Origin: Pseudomonas nabeulensis | GTDB taxonomy: Bacteria > Pseudomonadota > Gammaproteobacteria > Pseudomonadales > Pseudomonadaceae | Assembly: GCF_004682045.1 (NCBI RefSeq) | Contig: NZ_QUZT01000004.1 | Coordinates: 107,415-171,414 of the forward strand | Length of the DNA: 64,000 nt | Direction of reading: 5' to 3' | In this document: positions 35,601 through 43,058 of the stretch, piece after piece | How positions within the stretch are numbered: position 1 is the first letter of the stretch | Layout: every line of letters starts with the position of its first letter | Notes under the pieces: model-generated | Database searches by the model: none | What the model saw: only the letters and a program-made list of their open reading frames with translations | Told to the model about the DNA's origin: nothing | Program-made: the position numbers and the translations under genes

Positions 35601-36789
35601 CGACCTCACCGGCCACAAACGCACCCAGGATGAGCAGAGCCAGCGCCTGATGGAGACCCAGACGAAGAGCCATCTCAAGGACGAGTTTTTCGCGGTGATG
35701 TCTCACGAACTCAAACATCCACTGAATCTGATCCAACTGAACGCGGAGTTACTGCGTCGCTTGCCCGCTACCAAGGCGGCGGGCTCGGCGATCAAAGCCG
35801 TGAATACGATCTGCGAGGCCGTGTCCAGCCAGGCGCGGATCATTGACGACCTGCTGGATGTCGCCCGGGTTCGCACGGGCAAGCTCAAGTTGAAAAAACA
35901 ACCGGTTGACTTGATTCGCACGCTACAGGATATCCATAGCGTAGTGCTCGCCGACGGGCATCGTCGTCAGGTGACGCTGCAAACGCCTTCGGATTATGGA
36001 CCCCTGATCGTCGAGGTCGACCCGACGCGCATCGAGCAAGTGATCTGGAACCTGGTCAACAACGCTCTGAAATTCACCCCGGAGGGTGGTCAGGTGCAAT
36101 TGGTACTCAGCCGCTCGGAAGGACGCGCCCAGTTGGACGTGATCGACAGTGGCATCGGTTTGGTCGACGAAAGTCTGGAGAAGATCTTTGACCTGTTCGG
36201 GCAAGCAGAAAACCAACATCTGACGCATCAGCGCGAGGGCCTCGGGATAGGCTTGTCCTTAGTACGCCAACTGGTTGAGGCTCACGAAGGCTCGGTCAGT
36301 GTCCATTCCAAGGGGCTGGGTTTTGGCTGCACCTTCTCGATATGGCTGCCGCTGTGCGAACAACAGGATCATCTGCCACTTTCTGACGCTGAACAGGACG
36401 CGGATGAACGCCTGCATGGCGTCAAGGTGTTGCTGGTGGATGACTCTGCCGAGGTGCTTGAAGTGCTGAATTTGCTGCTGGAGATGGAAGGCGCCCAGGT
36501 TAGCGCCTTCAATGACCCACAGACTGCGCTGGAAACGGCCCGCGATGCAAAGTACGACTTGATCATTTCGGACATTGGCATGCCGAAAATGAATGGCCAT
36601 GAGCTGATGCGCAAGCTGCGCACGATAGGTCATCTGCGTCAGGTTCCCGCGATCGCACTCACAGGCTATGGGGCCGGCAGTGATCAGAAAAGGGCGGCTG
36701 AGTCGGGCTTCACCAGTCATTTGAGCAAACCGGTCGTCCACGATTCGTTGATTGTTCTGATCGAAAAATTGTGTTGCTTACGTCGTTAG
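32644..36789 (+). CDS. CheB-CheR-PAS-histidine kinase-receiver hybrid
   Basis: A 1381-residue cytosolic multidomain sensor. A CheB methylesterase domain comes first (VGIGASAGG, Ser32; LHLSPDHQS His; SGTGADG Asp). A CheR methyltransferase follows (NFFRDREAFEAL; AGCSTGEEAYSLAML; RNLLIYLD). Next are a long coiled coil made of repeated EELKASNEE-type heptads, at least two PAS domains, a HisKA domain (MSHELKHPL, His1021), an ATPase domain (NLVNNALKFTPEGG, GLGIGLSLV) and a C-terminal receiver (Asp1310 in ISDIGMPKMNG). No chemoreceptor gene is nearby, so it probably senses through PAS and signals stress. The ATG at 32644 is preferred to TTG at 32635. Confidence 0.9.
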   Translation: MKSAPPRSPNVPQRKDLIPSNLDFPLVGIGASAGGLQAVKAFFEHMPKDCGMAFVVILHLSPDHQSVADKIIQESTRLPVSQVNDTTPIEKNQVYVISPAHHLKMNDGYLAVSPSTREGGSHIAIDLFFRDLADAHKERAFCVILSGTGADGAVGLSRIKEQGGITLVQTPEDAEFDGMPRAAIETQMVDLVLPVVEMPQKLLELWRNAQSIILPTADDPEIKTTPPATERDAAVAEQLLLDILIQLRASTGHDFKHYKRATVLRRIERRLQVTAQPDLAAYYNFLQGHPDETKALLGDMLIGVTNFFRDREAFEALERDVIPNLVKSLEDSVPHREEVRIWSAGCSTGEEAYSLAMLVAEQLALDASGAKMQVFATDIDERAITHGRNGVYPEAIITDVPPPRLRQYFAKEKNQHYRVRKEIREKVLFAKHSLLADPPFSQIDLIVCRNLLIYLDREVQRDILQMFHFALRPGGYLFLGSSESADGCLDLFVPVDKRNRIFRVRAGSSGIRRAPTMPRGGYLRPSAPSVALENKAPNKVSFADIHLRALEKAAPPSVIVDIHAQILHMSEGAGRFLRYVAGEITHNLLALVHPDLRLDIRTTLFQVQQSNMPVTSRKIRVQREQAPFMVDITARPYRDDATESDYVLVIFQESPFDPQQTDSTAVSHAENAIMGNLEQELQRTKLHLQDTIEQSEVSSEELKASNEEMQAVNEELRSATEELETSKEELQSINEELLTVNYELKTKVEETDKVNDYLTNLIASTDIATVFVDRNMRIRWFTPRATDIFSMLPVDTGRSLMDITHRLDYPEITEDAATVFESLSMIEREISGKDNRWYIARLLPYRSSEDHIDGTVLTFIDITKRRQAEEELRLGEERMRLVAESTHDFAIIILDDHGAITDWNTGAELIFGYTKDEVLGAYYDLIFSPEDRSSGVPESELRAAREHGRGEDERWHVRKDGSRFYCSGEVTLLKSDSLQGYVKIARDLTGHKRTQDEQSQRLMETQTKSHLKDEFFAVMSHELKHPLNLIQLNAELLRRLPATKAAGSAIKAVNTICEAVSSQARIIDDLLDVARVRTGKLKLKKQPVDLIRTLQDIHSVVLADGHRRQVTLQTPSDYGPLIVEVDPTRIEQVIWNLVNNALKFTPEGGQVQLVLSRSEGRAQLDVIDSGIGLVDESLEKIFDLFGQAENQHLTHQREGLGIGLSLVRQLVEAHEGSVSVHSKGLGFGCTFSIWLPLCEQQDHLPLSDAEQDADERLHGVKVLLVDDSAEVLEVLNLLLEMEGAQVSAFNDPQTALETARDAKYDLIISDIGMPKMNGHELMRKLRTIGHLRQVPAIALTGYGAGSDQKRAAESGFTSHLSKPVVHDSLIVLIEKLCCLRR

Positions 36790-36980
36790 TTGAGACTTTC
36801 TCAGTAGAGATAAGACGGGCCCTTGGGGGTTAAACGCGTAGCTCCATCTAAAAAGACGATAATTTAAGGCAAACTGAATCGTTGAATTAATCGATATTTC
36901 AGAGAAAACCATTTTGATACACGGGCTTTGCAAGCGGGTCACACAGTTATACAGAGACCTGCTGATGAAGGATTCAAGCC

Positions 36981-37283
36981 ATGCAACACAACGACATCGA
37001 CGAAAAAACGATGGCCTGCCGCCAGTTGGCCATGGAGCAGAATCAGAAGCTTTTCAACGAGGCCAACGCCCTAAGCCGCAGCGCATTCGACCTGCTGGAG
37101 CAGCCTGATTTCGATAGCGAAATGTTTGATGAATATCTGCGCCTTCGCGGCAAAGCCGAAGCGCTTTTCCGTGAAGCGATTGACCATCTTGGCGTGCTCA
37201 ACAAGCATTTTCCATTGCCCACCGTAAGCGTGGTCGCCGACGGTGGAAAAGCTGCCAGGCGCGAAAAGGAGATTGCAGAATGA
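36981..37283 (+). CDS. Hypothetical protein, 100 aa
   Basis: A soluble helical protein (AMEQNQKLFNEANALSRSAF; GKAEALFREAIDHLGVLNKH) following the giant sensor by 191 bp, with AAGGATT upstream. It overlaps the next gene by 4 bp (ATGA), so the two are coupled. No family is recognised. Given the setting, a stress-related or sensor-accessory role is possible but not shown. Confidence 0.6.
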   Translation: MQHNDIDEKTMACRQLAMEQNQKLFNEANALSRSAFDLLEQPDFDSEMFDEYLRLRGKAEALFREAIDHLGVLNKHFPLPTVSVVADGGKAARREKEIAE

Positions 37284-37519
37284 AAAATTCTCAGCGCGCC
37301 TGGGACCTGGCGATGATTCTGATTGCTAATGGTAAAATTCCTTTCGATCCCGCCAATTTGAGCGGATCGGTAAAAATACTTGCGCGGCATTTGGAGGCGC
37401 TGGAGACAGCACTTCGTGAAGAGGCGATTTTGGCCGAAACCTCGCTTGCCGAAAATCTGGGTCAGCGTTGCCTGCAAAAACAGGTTGGCCGCAGCCGTGC
37501 CTTGGTAGGTGCCGATTGA
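37280..37519 (+). CDS. Hypothetical protein, 79 aa
   Basis: Starts by ATGA overlap with the previous gene. It is a soluble helical protein (RAWDLAMILIANGKIPFD; HLEALETALREEAILAE). No signal, metal motif or family is recognised. The pair at 36981-37519 looks like one small operon of unknown role. Confidence 0.55.
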   Translation: MKNSQRAWDLAMILIANGKIPFDPANLSGSVKILARHLEALETALREEAILAETSLAENLGQRCLQKQVGRSRALVGAD

Positions 37520-38055
37520 CCATCGTCAAGGGACAGTATCGGGCCGCTGAAAAGAGCTCAACACGCGCTGGCGGAATGCTGCGCGTCGGCGGGTAAATGA
37601 GCTGACGGGGCGTTACTCTTTAATCAAATCCATTATTGGCGGTTCGAGGGGTCGGTGCGAGCTTCAGGTCATTTGCTAGCCTCCGCTTTCCTGGCCAGCC
37701 CCGCCCCACGATCAGTCTGTTTCATACCTATATATTTGGCATAAAGCGTCTAAACCTCCGTGATGTATTTTCGGTAGTCGACCCGTACAAGAGCCCTCAA
37801 TTAAAAGCATTTTCGACACTAAGCGAAGCGGCAACCATTGCTATTAATTTAATATCACTCCCGCCCCACCTAAAGTAAAAACTTATACGAAGCGGCGCGA
37901 ACACCGCGCATCTGTACAAGTTTCTCTCAATCAAAGACCGTTCATCGTCCTTTTTAAAAAATCTCGAAACATTTAGACGGTCGCCCTTATCGGAAACTAT
38001 GTCCGTTGCAATAAACGGGCTTAAGCGAAACCTCAATTACAGTTGGAGTAGCATT
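37520..38055. other. Gene-free AT-rich upstream region
   Basis: About 535 bases with no convincing gene. An open frame at 37636-37878 lacks a ribosome-binding site and looks non-coding. The stretch becomes AT-rich toward the KGG gene, which fits a long regulatory region. A short string AAGCGAAGCGG at 37820-37830 is partly repeated at 37890-37896 and again upstream of another KGG gene (about 53668-53678). No promoter can be assigned with confidence. Confidence 0.35.
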
Positions 38056-38229
38056 ATGACGACCAGTAATAAAAACCCAGGTAATTTCGCCAACGATCAC
38101 GAAAAAGCCTCCGAGGCGGGAAAGAAAGGCGGCCAGGCATCTGGCGGCAACTTTGCCAATGACCGCGAAAAGGCTTCGGAAGCTGGCCGTAAAGGTGGCC
38201 AGAATAGCCATGGCGGCGGCCGCAAGTAG
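38056..38229 (+). CDS. KGG-repeat stress protein, con-10/YciG-like
   Basis: A 57-residue hydrophilic protein with two copies of the KGG unit (GNFANDHEKASEAGKKGGQ and GNFANDREKASEAGRKGGQ) and an SHGGGRK tail. It belongs to the stress-induced KGG (con-10/GsiB-like) family of small disordered proteins linked to desiccation and general stress. The ATG at 38056 has GGAG upstream. A close homologue is encoded at 53879. Codon differences between the two copies sit at third positions, so selection acts on the protein. Confidence 0.85.
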   Translation: MTTSNKNPGNFANDHEKASEAGKKGGQASGGNFANDREKASEAGRKGGQNSHGGGRK

Positions 38230-38242
38230 TAAGCGTGGTCAC

Positions 38243-38266
38243 AAGGGGGCAGCAATGCTGCCCCTT
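38243..38266 (+). terminator. GC-rich hairpin after KGG gene
   Basis: AAGGGGGCAGC (38243-38253) pairs with GCTGCCCCTT (38257-38266), with one bulged G and an AAT loop. It lies 13 bp after the stop of the KGG gene. There is no long T-run, so termination may be partial. Confidence 0.55.
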
Positions 38267-38292
38267 CTGTTAATAGCAAAGGAGAACTAAGC

Positions 38293-38481
38293 ATGCGTGC
38301 ATCACCAGACTATCAGCGAAGCGTTTTGCCTCACCAGCCGAGCACGCAAGTGCGAACTGACGCGGGGGAAAGCCAACGCGCGAACACATTGCCGTGTTAC
38401 GAACATCAGCGCGTCGTGGAACTCGCTGAAGCGACTGTCGATGCGTCGCAAACACTACCGCTGTGCGAAAGGCATTTATAA
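38293..38481 (+). CDS. Hypothetical small protein, 62 aa
   Basis: AAAGGAGA lies about 7 nt before the ATG, a strong ribosome-binding site, and supports a real gene despite the unremarkable product (starts MRASPDYQRSVLPHQPSTQV). The protein is hydrophilic, with two cysteines (LPCYEH; LPLCERH). No family is recognised. It sits between two KGG genes and is probably expressed with them. Confidence 0.5.
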   Translation: MRASPDYQRSVLPHQPSTQVRTDAGESQRANTLPCYEHQRVVELAEATVDASQTLPLCERHL

Positions 38482-38560
38482 CCTGAGCGACCATCAGTAT
38501 TTAGGTGCCTGTAGATCGAGATGAAATATATATCAACGACATAACGATGAGATTACTGAA

Positions 38561-38911
38561 ATGACTACTAACGACAAGCAAAATCAAATGAGCGTCAACG
38601 AAGCCGGTAAAAAAGGCGGCGATGCAACTTCGGCTTCCCATGACAAAGAGTTCTATCAAGAGATCGGAAGCAAGGGTGGCCAAAACAGCGGCGGCAATTT
38701 CAAAAATGATCCCGAGCGCGCCGCCGAGGCCGGTAGCAAAGGCGGCCAGAACAGCGGGGGCAATTTCAAGAATGATCCCGAGCGCGCCGCCGAAGCAGGT
38801 AGCAAAGGCGGCCAGAACAGTGGCGGCAACTTTGCCAACGACCGTGAGAAAGCCGCGGAAGCTGGTCGTAAAGGCGGCCAGAACAGCCATGGTGGCGGAC
38901 GCAACGGTTAA
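38561..38911 (+). CDS. KGG-repeat stress protein with tandem repeats
   Basis: A 116-residue hydrophilic protein with five KGG units: an N-terminal NEAGKKGGDATSASHDKEFY, then three near-identical 22-residue units (KGGQNSGGNFKNDPERAAEA-type) and a final KGGQNSHGGGRNG. It is longer than the usual two-unit con-10-like protein because of internal duplication. It is probably intrinsically disordered and induced under stress or in stationary phase. The ribosome-binding site is weak. It lies upstream of the ClpP-like gene. Confidence 0.82.
   Translation: MTTNDKQNQMSVNEAGKKGGDATSASHDKEFYQEIGSKGGQNSGGNFKNDPERAAEAGSKGGQNSGGNFKNDPERAAEAGSKGGQNSGGNFANDREKAAEAGRKGGQNSHGGGRNG
38675..38872 (+). repeat. Three 66-nt tandem repeats inside KGG gene
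   Basis: Units at 38675-38740, 38741-38806 and 38807-38872 each encode one KGG module. The first two differ at only a handful of bases; the third has FANDREKAAEAGRK in place of FKNDPERAAEAGSK. Near-identity at the DNA level points to recent duplication, and copy number could vary between strains. Confidence 0.85.
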
Positions 38912-38922
38912 TGTGCTTGATT

Positions 38923-38943
38923 CAGGGGAGCCGTGCTCCCCTG
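38923..38943 (+). terminator. Hairpin after KGG gene
   Basis: CAGGGGAGC (38923-38931) and GCTCCCCTG (38935-38943) form a perfect 9-bp stem with a CGT loop, 12 bp after the KGG stop and 22 bp before the ClpP-like gene. No T-run follows, so read-through is likely. Confidence 0.55.
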
Positions 38944-38964
38944 CCTTGATGGACGGAGGACACC

Positions 38965-39516
38965 ATGCCTTTACACGTCATTAACTTTACCGGGCCGGTC
39001 ACCGCCTCTACCTGCAGCCAACTTATCGAAAAAGCCTCGTTGGCCGTTCAGCAAGAGGCTTCGGGCCTGGTAGTGAACATCGCCACTATGGGCGGCGAAT
39101 GCAGCTACGGTTTTACCATGTACAACTTCCTGCTGGCGCTGCCGATCGCGGTGCACACCCACAATCTGGGCACCGTGGAGTCGATGGGCAATATCATCTT
39201 TCTGGCCGGTGAGCGCAGGACGGCGTGCAAGCACAGTAAATTTCTGTTTCATCCGTTTCATTGGCATGTGCAAGGCGCCGTCGACCATTCGCGCATGTCC
39301 GAATACGCCATGAGCCTTGACTACGACTTGCAGTTGTATGCGCGCATCGTCGAAGAGCGTACCCGGGATGCAAGGGAAAAACTCGAAACAGAAAAGTACC
39401 TGATCGCGGCGCCGCGCATTCTCGACCCGCAACAAGCCATGACAGCCGGCTTGATCCATGGGATCGAACTACCGGTCATCAAGGCTGAGTTTGTAAGCAG
39501 CTTCATTCACTCCTAG
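38965..39516 (+). CDS. ClpP-like serine protease homologue
   Basis: A 183-residue ClpP/crotonase-fold protein. The start lies after GGACGGAGGACACC. Likely catalytic residues by position are Ser73 in GTVESMGNI (the ASMGA site of ClpP) and His96 in FLFHPFHW. An Asp in the C-terminal half could complete the triad. Oxyanion-loop glycines (IATMGGECSYG) are present. Similar stand-alone proteins are annotated as ATP-dependent Clp protease proteolytic subunit, but the sequence is divergent from housekeeping ClpP and no Clp ATPase is encoded nearby. Its partner and substrate are unknown. Confidence 0.75.
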   Translation: MPLHVINFTGPVTASTCSQLIEKASLAVQQEASGLVVNIATMGGECSYGFTMYNFLLALPIAVHTHNLGTVESMGNIIFLAGERRTACKHSKFLFHPFHWHVQGAVDHSRMSEYAMSLDYDLQLYARIVEERTRDAREKLETEKYLIAAPRILDPQQAMTAGLIHGIELPVIKAEFVSSFIHS

Positions 39517-39545
39517 CGTTTTTAAACTGGAACAGGAGCACCACG

Positions 39546-39785
39546 ATGGACGAAGAAACGATTCGACTCACCGCCTACCGTATTTGGGAACAACAAGGTA
39601 AGCCTGACGGTCAGGATTTTTTGCATTGGCTGCAAGCCAGAGACGAACTGACGCCCGGGCAAATAGATAGCTCTTCGGGCACGATCGAAAGCAGTGTTAC
39701 GCAGCCTGTACCGGTCCAATCAAAGCGCCAGGCGGCGCCCTCCTCCACAACGCGAAAAGCACGCAGCAAAAAGCTCGAAGCCTGA
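39546..39785 (+). CDS. DUF2934 protein
   Basis: A 79-residue protein with the DUF2934 core near the N-terminus: IRLTAYRIWEQQGKPDGQDF followed by HWLQARDEL. A low-complexity Ser/Gln/Lys tail (KRQAAPSSTTRKARSKK) follows and may bind nucleic acid. The family is common in stress and plant-associated bacteria and has no defined role. AACAGGAGCACC precedes the ATG. It follows the ClpP-like gene by 29 bp and is probably cotranscribed. Confidence 0.8.
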   Translation: MDEETIRLTAYRIWEQQGKPDGQDFLHWLQARDELTPGQIDSSSGTIESSVTQPVPVQSKRQAAPSSTTRKARSKKLEA

Positions 39786-39981
39786 GCGGGCCAGATCAGG
39801 CGTGCGGACGCGTCTGTCGTAACACCTGCCGACAGTCATGCGCACGCCTTCCCTTTGAAACTCGAATATTGGCACTTTAATATCAATTAATCGCTTGTTT
39901 GAAACTCCTCCTTTTTTTTGTTGAAATCATTCACCTCATCATGGATCGTGAGTGAGCTTTTAATTCAGGGAGGAATCGAAG

Positions 39982-40197
39982 ATGTCTGGTCTACAAGCGA
40001 ACGGCCAGTGCGCCCAATGTAAACAGCCCTTCGAGCCGACGACGGACGAACCCTCCTATCTGGTGTCCACCGCCGCCGAGATGCTCTGCCCGCAATGCAG
40101 GCAACAGTATCTGGCGGACTTGATGATGGATGCACTTCAACGCAGCGCCCTCAAGTTATGCATGCTGCAGGAACGTCGAAAAAACAATAAGGCTTGA
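39982..40197 (+). CDS. Small zinc-ribbon-like protein
   Basis: A 71-residue protein with two CxxC knuckles (CAQCKQPFEP and CPQCRQQYL) spaced about 25 residues apart, suggesting one zinc site, followed by a helical tail (LADLMMDALQRSALKLCML). GGGAGGAATC lies upstream. No enzymatic domain is present. It could be a small regulatory or adaptor zinc ribbon; no family is assigned. Confidence 0.65.
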   Translation: MSGLQANGQCAQCKQPFEPTTDEPSYLVSTAAEMLCPQCRQQYLADLMMDALQRSALKLCMLQERRKNNKA

Positions 40198-40247
40198 CTC
40201 AAACCAACACCCTATTCAAATGTGTGCGTATTTGTTAAAAGTTACGC

Positions 40248-40517
40248 TCATTCAGGGGGTGGTGGTACATAGGGCTGCGCAATAAACGGAATACTTCCAG
40301 AAGGACGCCACCTGACGTTCTCCAGGCCGTAGCGTTCTGCAAGGGGTCTGCTGACCCGTTTGATCTTTTCATGGCGTGACCGAGGAATTATACCGATCCC
40401 AGCATCGCAAGATGCCCAATGCCACGCCTCTGCATTATTCATGACATCCGCTCTTATAATGAAAGATCTCGGCTTATGATGGTATTCGTACTCGATAATA
40501 TATAAAGAATTTTTCAT
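40248..40517 (-). CDS. DUF6555-like small protein, second copy
   Basis: An 89-residue paralogue of the protein at 14069-14323. Shared features are the N-terminal IEYEYHHKPRSFIIRA strand pair, MNNAEAWHWASCDAG, and the RVSRPLAERYGLENVRW helix-strand. It differs by a proline-rich C-terminus (PYVPPPPE). GGAGGGCAT lies before the ATG. It stands alone on the minus strand among plus-strand stress genes. Role unknown. Confidence 0.7.
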   Translation of the reverse strand: MKNSLYIIEYEYHHKPRSFIIRADVMNNAEAWHWASCDAGIGIIPRSRHEKIKRVSRPLAERYGLENVRWRPSGSIPFIAQPYVPPPPE

Positions 40518-40624
40518 ATGCCCTCCTTCTGATTTTTGTTATTGGAGCAGCGCGAAGGTTCAGATTTTCCCTCTTGATGTGTATTTTTAGTTGCGCCAAC
40601 TTGCGGCACTATCGGGATATGACC

Positions 40625-40748
40625 ATTCGTCGGCGCCTTCTGAAAAAAACCAAACCGTTATCGCTTTATCGCTTCTTACTATTGAGCCTGTTCCCTCCAG
40701 GCTCTGGTAAAACTCCTGTCTTGCCCGTACTCCGTGCGGGCTTTTTTT
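40625..40748 (+). ncRNA. Candidate small RNA, copy 1
   Basis: A gene-free stretch ends in a textbook intrinsic terminator: GCCCGTA/TGCGGGC (40723-40741) and seven T. No plus-strand gene lies between the stop at 40197 and this terminator. An internal hairpin, GAGCCTG (40684-40690) with CAGGCTC (40698-40704), presents a TTCCCTC loop able to pair with Shine-Dalgarno-like GAGGGAA. The same ordered blocks occur at 58872-58998 on the minus strand. RgsA/P16, a sigma-S-dependent Pseudomonas sRNA, is the family I would test first. The 5' end is an estimate. Confidence 0.65.
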
Positions 40749-40965
40749 GAGCAGTTCATAGAGCCGTGACGCTGTTCGGCGAGCCGGTGACTAGTGCGCC
40801 GCACTTATATACACAACGTCGGCTTGTTTCGCCGCGCCCCAATGCGCTGCTATGAGTAACTTGAACTTCAAGGGCGCGAAACCTTTCATCTCTAATCGTG
40901 AAATGCGGTGGAACTCAAGCTGCGCAGGTTTTTCTATCGCAGACACATCCATCGGAGGATTGACC

Positions 40966-41799
40966 ATGACTGACCAGCCACTAATATCCACCCACACCCC
41001 TCCTGACGCGCACCGAAGCGGCACAATGACCAAGGCTGAGCGCACACTTTCGCTGGCCGCTGGCGCTGCCCTATTACTGCATGGCTGTCGCAAGGGTGGG
41101 TTGAGTGGTGCACTCCAGGTTGCGGCGGGCGCCTACGGTGTGATTCGCGGTGCAGCCGGGCACTGCGCACTGAAGCGGGTGTTGACACCAACCCCCTACG
41201 AAACACAATTCAGCCGCGAACATCAGTGGCCGATCAGCGAGGCAATCACGCGCAGTATCACGATCTTGCGCCCATCGGATGAGGTGTCTGCCTTCATCGC
41301 CAGGCCCGAGAACATCGGCCCGTTGCTGCGCTGGGTCGACAGTGTCGAGCAACTGACTCCGGACACCGCGCTCTGGAAGCTCCGCGCACCGGCCGGCCGG
41401 CGCCTGCAGTGCGCGCTTGTGCAGATCGATACACAGGATCGCCATGTACTGCATTGGAAAACACCAGGCGACGCGCGATGGGCTCACGACATTACCGTCT
41501 CGCTGAGCCCCGCCCCGGCCGGCCGTGGAACCCAGGTCAAGGCGGTGGTGGTGTGCAAGCCGGCAATGTCCAAGTTGGGCTATGGCTTGGCGCGTGCGAT
41601 CAGCCTGTTCAGCGACAAAGCCTTGCTCAACGCCCTGCAGGCAGTGAAGCAGCAGCTGGAGACCGGCGAGGTCAGCAACAACCGCTCCAGGCCGGAACAG
41701 GACGATGATTTTTTTTACGTACACGCCGGCGCTGACCAGGTCGCAACCGATCATCCGTCAGCCAAAACCGGCGTTGTTATCGAAGGAGGACCCCACTGA
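40966..41799 (+). CDS. SRPBCC-type membrane-associated protein
   Basis: A 277-residue protein. The N-terminal part has a hydrophobic segment pair (LSLAAGAALLLHGCRKGGLS; ALQVAAGAYGVIRGAAGHCA) like DUF2892/YgaP-type membrane hairpins. Residues 80-230 resemble a polyketide cyclase/SRPBCC (START-like) domain (SITILRPSDEVSAFIARPEN; RWVDSVEQLTPDTALWKLRA). GGAGG precedes the ATG at 40966; longer open frames upstream lack it. The stop overlaps the next gene start as TGATG, so it is coupled to the zinc dehydrogenase. Such pairs recur in Pseudomonas stress regions; the ligand is unknown. Confidence 0.72.
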   Translation: MTDQPLISTHTPPDAHRSGTMTKAERTLSLAAGAALLLHGCRKGGLSGALQVAAGAYGVIRGAAGHCALKRVLTPTPYETQFSREHQWPISEAITRSITILRPSDEVSAFIARPENIGPLLRWVDSVEQLTPDTALWKLRAPAGRRLQCALVQIDTQDRHVLHWKTPGDARWAHDITVSLSPAPAGRGTQVKAVVVCKPAMSKLGYGLARAISLFSDKALLNALQAVKQQLETGEVSNNRSRPEQDDDFFYVHAGADQVATDHPSAKTGVVIEGGPH

Positions 41800-42968
41800 T
41801 GCGCGCACTCACTTGGCAAGCACCTAATCTACTGCGAGTCGACCATGTCGCCGACCCTGCGATCCTCAACCCACGGGACGCGATCATTCGCGTCACCCTC
41901 TCCTCTGTCTGCGGTTCGGACCTGCACCTGCTCGGCGGCTACGTACCGGCCATGAAGCCCGGCGATATCATTGGCCACGAATTCATGGGCGAAGTGGTCG
42001 AGGTCGGCAAAGGCGTCACCGAACTGCGCAAGGGTGACAAAGTGATCACCATCTCAATCATCGGCTGCGGCAACTGCGAGCCGTGCCAGCGCAGCGATTT
42101 CTCCTGCTGCGACAACTCCAACCCAAACCCGTCGGCGACGGACCTGATGTATGGCCAGCCATGCTGCGGCATCATCGGCTACAGCCACGCTTTTGGCGGT
42201 TACCCGGGCAGTCACGCGACCTACGTGCGGGTGCCGTTCGCCGACGTCAACCTGTTCAAGGTGCCCGAAGGCGTGAGCGATGAGCAGGCGCTGTTTGTCT
42301 CGGATGCGGCGCCCACCGGTTACTTCGCGGCGGACAATGCCGATATCCAGCCCGGCGACACCGTGGCAGTGTGGGGCTGCGGCGGCGTTGGCCAGATGGC
42401 GATCTGCAGTGCTTACCTGTTGGGCGCCGAGCGGGTGATCGCGATTGATCGTTACCCCGACCGGCTGCGCCTTGCCGAAGAACGCGGCAAGGCGATCCCT
42501 ATCAACTACGAGAAAACCAACGTGCACGAAGCCTTGCTGGAGTTGACTGGCGGACGCGGCCCGGATCGCTGCATTGATTGTGTGGGCATGGAGGCGCATG
42601 GCACCGAGATCGACTATGCCTATGACAAGGCCAAGCAGTTGCTCAGGCTGCACACCGAACGCGGCAGCGTGCTAAGGCAGGCCATACGTGCCTGCCGTAA
42701 AGGCGGCACGGTATCGGTGGTCGGTGTGTACGGTGGGTTGCTCGACAAGTTCCCGATGGGCGCGATCGTCAACAAGGCGTTGACGCTAAGATCCGGACAG
42801 CAACCGGGGCAGCGTTACGCACCGACCCTGTTCGAGCATATTCGCAAAGGCGAGCTTGACCCTGCCTACTTGCTGACCCATCCCATGAGCCTGGAAGACG
42901 GGGCGCAAGGCTACAAGCTGTTCAAGGAAAAAACCGATAATTGCCTGCGGGTGGTGTTTAAGCCCTGA
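41799..42968 (+). CDS. Zinc-dependent alcohol/formaldehyde dehydrogenase-like protein
   Basis: A 389-residue medium-chain dehydrogenase. Catalytic zinc ligands are visible in SVCGSDLH and IGHEFMGEV. The structural zinc cysteines are in IIGCGNCEPCQRSDFSCC. The Rossmann motif is VWGCGGVGQMAICSA. It belongs to the same FDH-like class as the gene at 5979-7118 but is a distinct paralogue. Translation is coupled (TGATG) to the SRPBCC protein, which may supply or bind its hydrophobic substrate (inference). Confidence 0.82.
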   Translation: MRALTWQAPNLLRVDHVADPAILNPRDAIIRVTLSSVCGSDLHLLGGYVPAMKPGDIIGHEFMGEVVEVGKGVTELRKGDKVITISIIGCGNCEPCQRSDFSCCDNSNPNPSATDLMYGQPCCGIIGYSHAFGGYPGSHATYVRVPFADVNLFKVPEGVSDEQALFVSDAAPTGYFAADNADIQPGDTVAVWGCGGVGQMAICSAYLLGAERVIAIDRYPDRLRLAEERGKAIPINYEKTNVHEALLELTGGRGPDRCIDCVGMEAHGTEIDYAYDKAKQLLRLHTERGSVLRQAIRACRKGGTVSVVGVYGGLLDKFPMGAIVNKALTLRSGQQPGQRYAPTLFEHIRKGELDPAYLLTHPMSLEDGAQGYKLFKEKTDNCLRVVFKP

Positions 42969-43058
42969 GGGTCGTGCGTGTGGTTTCAATGCCTGGCACG
43001 CCGAACAGCGGAGGATGTGTGAGCCGTAGATGCCGATACCCATGCTCCGATGAGCGGT

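Noticed and set aside
37636..37878. 80-residue plus-strand ORF
   Set aside because: No ribosome-binding site, low-order sequence and AT-rich surroundings; treated as upstream region.
38675..38872. CRISPR-like regular repeat
   Set aside because: The 66-nt units are contiguous and in frame, coding KGG modules, with no unique spacers.
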